Assembly (NCBI RefSeq): GCF_002082015.1
Contig: NZ_CP015109.1
Span: 3,253,001-3,317,000, forward strand
Length of the DNA stretch: 64,000 bases
DNA from: Sporosarcina ureae
GTDB lineage: Bacteria > Bacillota > Bacilli > Bacillales_A > Planococcaceae
Reading direction: 5' to 3'
Made by a program: the position numbers and the translations under genes. Shown one piece after another: positions 61,233 to 64,000 of this stretch. Each line of letters starts with the position of its first letter. Positions within the stretch are counted from its first letter, which is position 1. Below the pieces are notes generated by a model that did no database searches, had not been told where the DNA came from, and saw only the letters and a program-made list of their open reading frames with translations.

Positions 61233-61445
61233 ATGTTTAGTTTTCAAACTTTTAAAGATAAACGGTATTGGATTCTGCTCCCTCCATTCATAGTTATCTT
61301 TGTAGGTCTTTCTGTCTTTGCATCTAATTATTTTGTAGAGAATCCTATTATGGTTCTCATACTTTTACTGTTAAATGGAATCTTGTTTTGGGTAACATAC
61401 CATTCGTGGAAGTATATAGGGGATAAAAAACACAGAGATAATTAA
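61233..61445 (+). CDS. Small two-pass membrane protein, array gene 9
   Basis: A 70-residue protein with two hydrophobic segments (about 12-30 and 37-55) and a basic C-terminus. Unrecognised. GGAGGGG at 61219-61225 supports the ATG at 61233; the frame is open upstream through the repeat but without a ribosome site. A repeat copy begins about 11 bases after the stop. Confidence 0.6.
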   Translation: MFSFQTFKDKRYWILLPPFIVIFVGLSVFASNYFVENPIMVLILLLLNGILFWVTYHSWKYIGDKKHRDN

Positions 61446-61456
61446 AGTCTTAAGTT

Positions 61457-61503
61457 CAGTAATCGGGCGCTTATCTGGAATAAAGATTATATTAAAAGAT
61501 GGA
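61457..61503 (+). repeat. Cassette repeat, copy 12
   Basis: AGTAATCGGGCGCTTATCTG then GAATAAAGATTATATTAAAAG. The left core is good; the right core is replaced by ATTAAAAGATGG, which runs into the next ribosome site. Confidence 0.55.
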
Positions 61504-61513
61504 GGATGAAATG

Positions 61514-61993
61514 ATGAATGATAATGGTACACTACATGAGTTAAACGGTCGTTATGCTTTAAGATTCGAACTATTTTTTCCTCATAATCCAGAAGAAATT
61601 TTCCTTGTCATTACAAATCCTAGTCACTTCTCCCAATGGTACCCTTTCGCAACAGGGGAGATGGATCTCAGACTGGGTGGCAATATTGCCTTCGATGATG
61701 GAGAAGGAACGACATATAACGCTACCATCACAGAGTTAGAAAAACCATATTTATTTGGTTTCCGTGAAGTTGATGATCTGATAAACATTTCATTGCAGGA
61801 AAAGGATAAAGGGTGTCGAATGATCTTTACCCACACATTCAACGATGATTCATGGGCAGTTAATACTGCGGCAGGATGGCATAAATGTCTGGATGTTTTG
61901 GCTCAAATCGTCAATGGTAAACCAATTAAGTGGCACGATAACTCAACTGAGCTACGTAAAATCTATAGCGATGCTTTTAATATGAAACGTTAA
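61514..61993 (+). CDS. SRPBCC (AHSA1-like) protein, array gene 10
   Basis: A 159-residue protein with a START/Bet v1-like fold: VITNPSHFSQWYPFATGEMDLRLGG near the N-terminus (xWxxP region) and AAGWHKCLDVLAQIVNGKPI near the C-terminus are typical of the AHSA1/SRPBCC ligand-binding family. The ligand is unknown. GGAGG at 61501-61505 suits ATG at 61514 or 61511; ATG at 61499 overlaps it. A repeat copy begins 17-19 bases after the stop. Confidence 0.78.
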   Translation: MNDNGTLHELNGRYALRFELFFPHNPEEIFLVITNPSHFSQWYPFATGEMDLRLGGNIAFDDGEGTTYNATITELEKPYLFGFREVDDLINISLQEKDKGCRMIFTHTFNDDSWAVNTAAGWHKCLDVLAQIVNGKPIKWHDNSTELRKIYSDAFNMKR

Positions 61994-62009
61994 AAAATAT
62001 AAAAAGATA

Positions 62010-62077
62010 TTCAACAATAGGGTGCGATTGTGTAGCAAGAACACGCGCCCTTGTTACATATAAGGGCCAAAGAACAG
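62010..62077 (+). repeat. Cassette repeat, copy 13
   Basis: AACAATAGGGTGCG and, further on, CGCGCCCTTGTT are inverted, followed by a separate right core ATAAGGGCCA. This copy therefore holds an extra inverted left core. Confidence 0.65.
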
Positions 62078-62132
62078 AAAAAGATCACAGTGTATAATTT
62101 ATAAATCATACAGCAACATGAGGAGTACGCAT

Positions 62133-62603
62133 ATGGATACTGGAGTTTTGTATTATAAAATTCTCGAAAGAAAAGTACTGGCTACTGATTATATTGGGTG
62201 GGCTTTTTATATGTTGCATAATGAAAAGTCTACACCCTCTCTGAATGTACTTGTTTCTCTAATAAAACCTCTGAATATTTTTGAAGTTGAAGAATATTTC
62301 AACAGGGCTATAAATGAGCTAAACATTGCGAAACCTTCTTACGAAGAAAGTGCGGGACATTATGTCCGATATTTATTGAGAGAAATTGTTGATGATCCTA
62401 GTATAGCAATTGAAAATGCATATGATATTTATAAAATTGCTCGTGAACATTTCCTAGATGAAGAACAAGATATATGGTATGGAATAAGTGAAATGATAGA
62501 TGACTTTTTGTATGGAGATAATATAAAAAATATTACCCGAACTTCCTTAACAAAAGTTATTGTACTTGAATCCGAGCATCAATTGAAAAATAAGTTCCAT
62601 TAA
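62133..62603 (+). CDS. Hypothetical helical protein, array gene 11
   Basis: A 156-residue soluble, acidic, largely helical protein (LERKVLATDYIGWAFYML at the N-terminus; FLDEEQDIWYGISEMIDDFL near residue 110). I do not recognise a family; the size and composition would fit an immunity-type protein, which is speculation. GAGGAG at 62120-62125 places the start at the ATG at 62133 rather than 62118. The TAA stop runs straight into a repeat. Confidence 0.65.
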   Translation: MDTGVLYYKILERKVLATDYIGWAFYMLHNEKSTPSLNVLVSLIKPLNIFEVEEYFNRAINELNIAKPSYEESAGHYVRYLLREIVDDPSIAIENAYDIYKIAREHFLDEEQDIWYGISEMIDDFLYGDNIKNITRTSLTKVIVLESEHQLKNKFH

Positions 62604-62664
62604 GCTATCGGGGGATTTTGTTTTATATGCGATTGCGTCTATATCACAATCGGGTCAAATTTTC
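62601..62664 (+). repeat. Cassette repeat, copy 14
   Basis: Begins at the stop codon: TTAAGCTATCGGGGGATTTTG; ends ACAATCGGGTCAAATTTTC. An inner GCGATTGCG lies between the two cores. Confidence 0.65.
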
Positions 62665-62703
62665 AAAAAATCAGCAGGAGGTATTTTTATTTTTGGTAAT
62701 AAA

Positions 62704-62988
62704 ATGAAGTTGAAAAGTTCCTGTATTGCTGCTTTTGATGATTTCATTGAAAATGAAATTAGAATAATGGACATGGACACATATTACTCGATTTATAATT
62801 TTATTGCCTTGGATAATTTTCGAAAAGGCGAGTACGAGGGGAATATATACGTTATTAGAAAAATAAATGTAGATCACATACAGTTAGAAAATGAGGTTTC
62901 GACAGCAAATACTCCCAAACCAAAAGTATTTGTTTATACAAAGAAAGAATTCTTAGGTCTTTTACAATCACATAAACCAGGTTTTTAA
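62704..62988 (+). CDS. Hypothetical protein, array gene 12
   Basis: A 94-residue soluble protein from the first ATG (62704), rich in Asp, Asn and aromatic residues; family unrecognised. An ideal AGGAGG lies at 62676-62681, 22 bases before that ATG, with no ATG, GTG or TTG in frame nearer. An in-frame ATT at 62689 is spaced seven bases from it and could be the true start, adding five residues. A repeat copy begins about 8 bases after the stop. Confidence 0.6.
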   Translation: MKLKSSCIAAFDDFIENEIRIMDMDTYYSIYNFIALDNFRKGEYEGNIYVIRKINVDHIQLENEVSTANTPKPKVFVYTKKEFLGLLQSHKPGF

Positions 62989-62995
62989 CCTACTC

Positions 62996-63053
62996 TTTTA
63001 ACGGGGACAGTTTTGAAAAAGGACTGTGCCTCAATCGGGCCATTTGGCGTTCC
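62996..63053 (+). repeat. Cassette repeat, copy 15
   Basis: TTTTAACGGGGACAGTTTTG then AAAAAGGACTGTGCCTCAAT and CGGGCCATTTGG. Shares a 21-base identical block with copy 7. Confidence 0.7.
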
Positions 63054-63110
63054 AAAACTTTAGTAACTTACTTGATTAAGACAGTGCGAGAGGAAGTTAG
63101 GGGGGATTAA

Positions 63111-63530
63111 ATGAAGAATAAAACTAACTTGAAAACTATAAACTGGAGTATTTTCATATTAGTGGTATTGACGGCGGTTATTACTGCAATTCTCACGCTA
63201 TATGACCTATATAATACCCCTTCCTTTGGTGAAGCTGCACAATCTCGTGCAGAATTCCGTTGGGGATCACTCCACATTATTATCTTGATCATCATATTGG
63301 TCATTTCTGTTCCTTTAGCAATAGGTTGGAAGCGTTTATTCCCGTTTAACATTCCAATTGCTATTATTCTGGTTGGTTTTTGTTATGAATTATTTTTTCT
63401 TACATTCACGACTGGATGGGTCGGTTTTCTAGGCACATTTGGCCTTCTTTTCGCTTTCTTAATAGGGATGATTTTAATAATTTCTTATTTAATTTCTTTT
63501 CTTATTCAACGTTTCAGAACTACAAATTAA
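63111..63530 (+). CDS. Four-pass membrane protein, array gene 13
   Basis: A 139-residue protein with four hydrophobic segments (about 12-30, 50-68, 75-95, 102-132). Family not recognised. GGGGGG followed by ATTAA precedes the ATG at 63111. The next repeat is about 75 bases after the stop, farther than for other units. Confidence 0.62.
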   Translation: MKNKTNLKTINWSIFILVVLTAVITAILTLYDLYNTPSFGEAAQSRAEFRWGSLHIIILIIILVISVPLAIGWKRLFPFNIPIAIILVGFCYELFFLTFTTGWVGFLGTFGLLFAFLIGMILIISYLISFLIQRFRTTN

Positions 63531-63603
63531 ACTTAATCATCTTAATGATTTAATAACACCCTTATCTGCTAATGGTGACAAAACATGTGCTAATTAATTT
63601 CTG

Positions 63604-63645
63604 CAAACGGACGCGTTTGCTTAGCAAAGTATTCACCAAACGAAG
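63604..63645 (+). repeat. Cassette repeat, copy 16
   Basis: AAACGGACGCGTTTGCTTAG then CAAAGTATTCACCAAACGAAG; the same subtype as copy 2. Confidence 0.6.
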
Positions 63646-63684
63646 CATTCCGTTAGAGATATACTAAGAAAAGGAGGGAGTTAA

Positions 63685-63864
63685 TTGGATAATAAAAACC
63701 TTATTATTGTTCGATTATTAGCAACAACATTGATACTTCTGTCTTTAATATTGCCTTACTTCGGGTTAATGAAGTACAGTACAACTCCATTCATTATTCT
63801 AATAACACTTTTTGTTTTTTACGTTATGGAAAATAAATATGGTGAAAAAACCGCAAGTGAATAG
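63685..63864 (+). CDS. Small two-pass membrane protein, array gene 14
   Basis: A 59-residue protein from a TTG at 63685 behind a strong AAGGAGGGAG. Two hydrophobic segments (about 6-26 and 35-48) and a charged C-terminus (ENKYGEKTASE). Unrecognised. Its small size and TTG start make it easy to miss. A repeat copy follows about 25 bases after the stop. Confidence 0.55.
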   Translation: MDNKNLIIVRLLATTLILLSLILPYFGLMKYSTTPFIILITLFVFYVMENKYGEKTASE

Positions 63865-63886
63865 ATTTATGCAAAAAGCCTATTTC

Positions 63887-63914
63887 CAGAATCGAGCACG
63901 ATTGTCGCAGAGTT
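63887..63914 (+). repeat. Cassette repeat, copy 17
   Basis: AGAATCGAGCACGATTGTCG then CAGAG; CGATTGTCGCAGA is identical to copy 11. The right part is replaced by the start of the GC-rich dispersed repeat. Confidence 0.5.
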
Positions 63915-63937
63915 TCTCTGTAGTCAGCTAGTTGATC

Positions 63938-64000
63938 GGAGCGGAAACCAGCGACTCTGGGAGGATCAGCGAGAGCCGTAACGAAGAAGGGCTTTTGCGA
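63938..64000 (+). repeat. GC-rich dispersed repeat, right-edge copy
   Basis: GGAGCGGAAACCAGCGACTC, followed by GGATCAGCGAGAGCCG, aligns with GTGGAAGGCGGCGACTC...GGAATAGCATGAGC at 12.9 kb. Cut off by the window end. Confidence 0.5.

Noticed and set aside
55666-63914. CRISPR array
   Set aside because: Repeats are 35-65 bases, diverged, and separated by 150-700 bases holding genes; no cas genes.
55666-63914. Classical integron
   Set aside because: No tyrosine-recombinase integron integrase in the window, and the repeats do not show a clear GTTRRRY core; only an analogy is claimed.
1-64000. rRNA, tRNA, transposase or prophage genes
   Set aside because: None recognised by eye in either strand; short tRNAs in gaps would need a dedicated scan to exclude fully.

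Overview
The window is a chromosomal stretch from a low-GC, endospore-forming Gram-positive bacterium (Bacillales). Spore genes (sleB, ypeB, spoIVA), bacillithiol genes (bdr/ypdA, bshA), a menaquinol:cytochrome c reductase and many GTG/TTG starts behind strong AGGAGG-type ribosome sites all point there. Gene order follows the Bacillus subtilis recQ-to-yprA segment but with missing blocks (mecB-gudB, the trp operon, mgsA-bshB1, asnS, ypjB). That pattern and the SLH surface protein suggest a Planococcaceae member such as Sporosarcina. The genus is inference; no rRNA or tRNA gene was seen.

Bases 1-53190 are conserved backbone. In order: recQ (5' end cut off), a phosphoesterase and bacillithiol disulfide reductase; the prsW, sleB-ypeB germination block; ypfA (PilZ), cmk-plsC-ypfD, der-gpsA-yphE-yphF; spoIVA; hbs, folE-mtrB, hepS-menG-hepT (menaquinone), ndk, cheR; the aromatic run aroC-aroB-aroH-hisC-tyrA-aroA, then ypiA-ypiB-ypiF; qcrABC; ypjA and a YugP-type protease; a reverse-strand YitT gene; ypjD-dapB-bshA-cca-birA; panBCD behind an attenuator-like leader; dinG-ypmB-aspB-dnaD-nth-ypoC; reverse-strand recU-ponA; and yppE-mrfA. 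Most units end in clear rho-independent hairpins.

Bases 53191-55633 hold a secreted SLH-anchored 5'-nucleotidase. From about 55.6 kb to the window end the character changes. Short AT-rich genes of unknown function, mostly small membrane proteins plus a zinc ribbon, an ASCH protein and a SRPBCC protein, each stand alone with their own ribosome site. Each is followed, usually within 0-20 bases of its stop codon, by a copy of a 35-65 bp imperfect repeat (left core about GGGCGCGATT, right core about AATCGGGCCA or GTTAAAGGGCCA). All copies point the same way as the genes. One reverse-strand ECF sigma/anti-sigma pair interrupts the series. The layout resembles a gene-cassette array, but no recombinase lies in the window. 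This is the most unusual structure seen.

A separate, longer GC-rich dispersed repeat occurs at 12.9 kb, 40.4 kb (inverted, degenerate) and at the right edge. Regulatory candidates are the panB leader, twin TTTGTC palindromes upstream of qcrA, and a 40-base hairpin at 55.7 kb.
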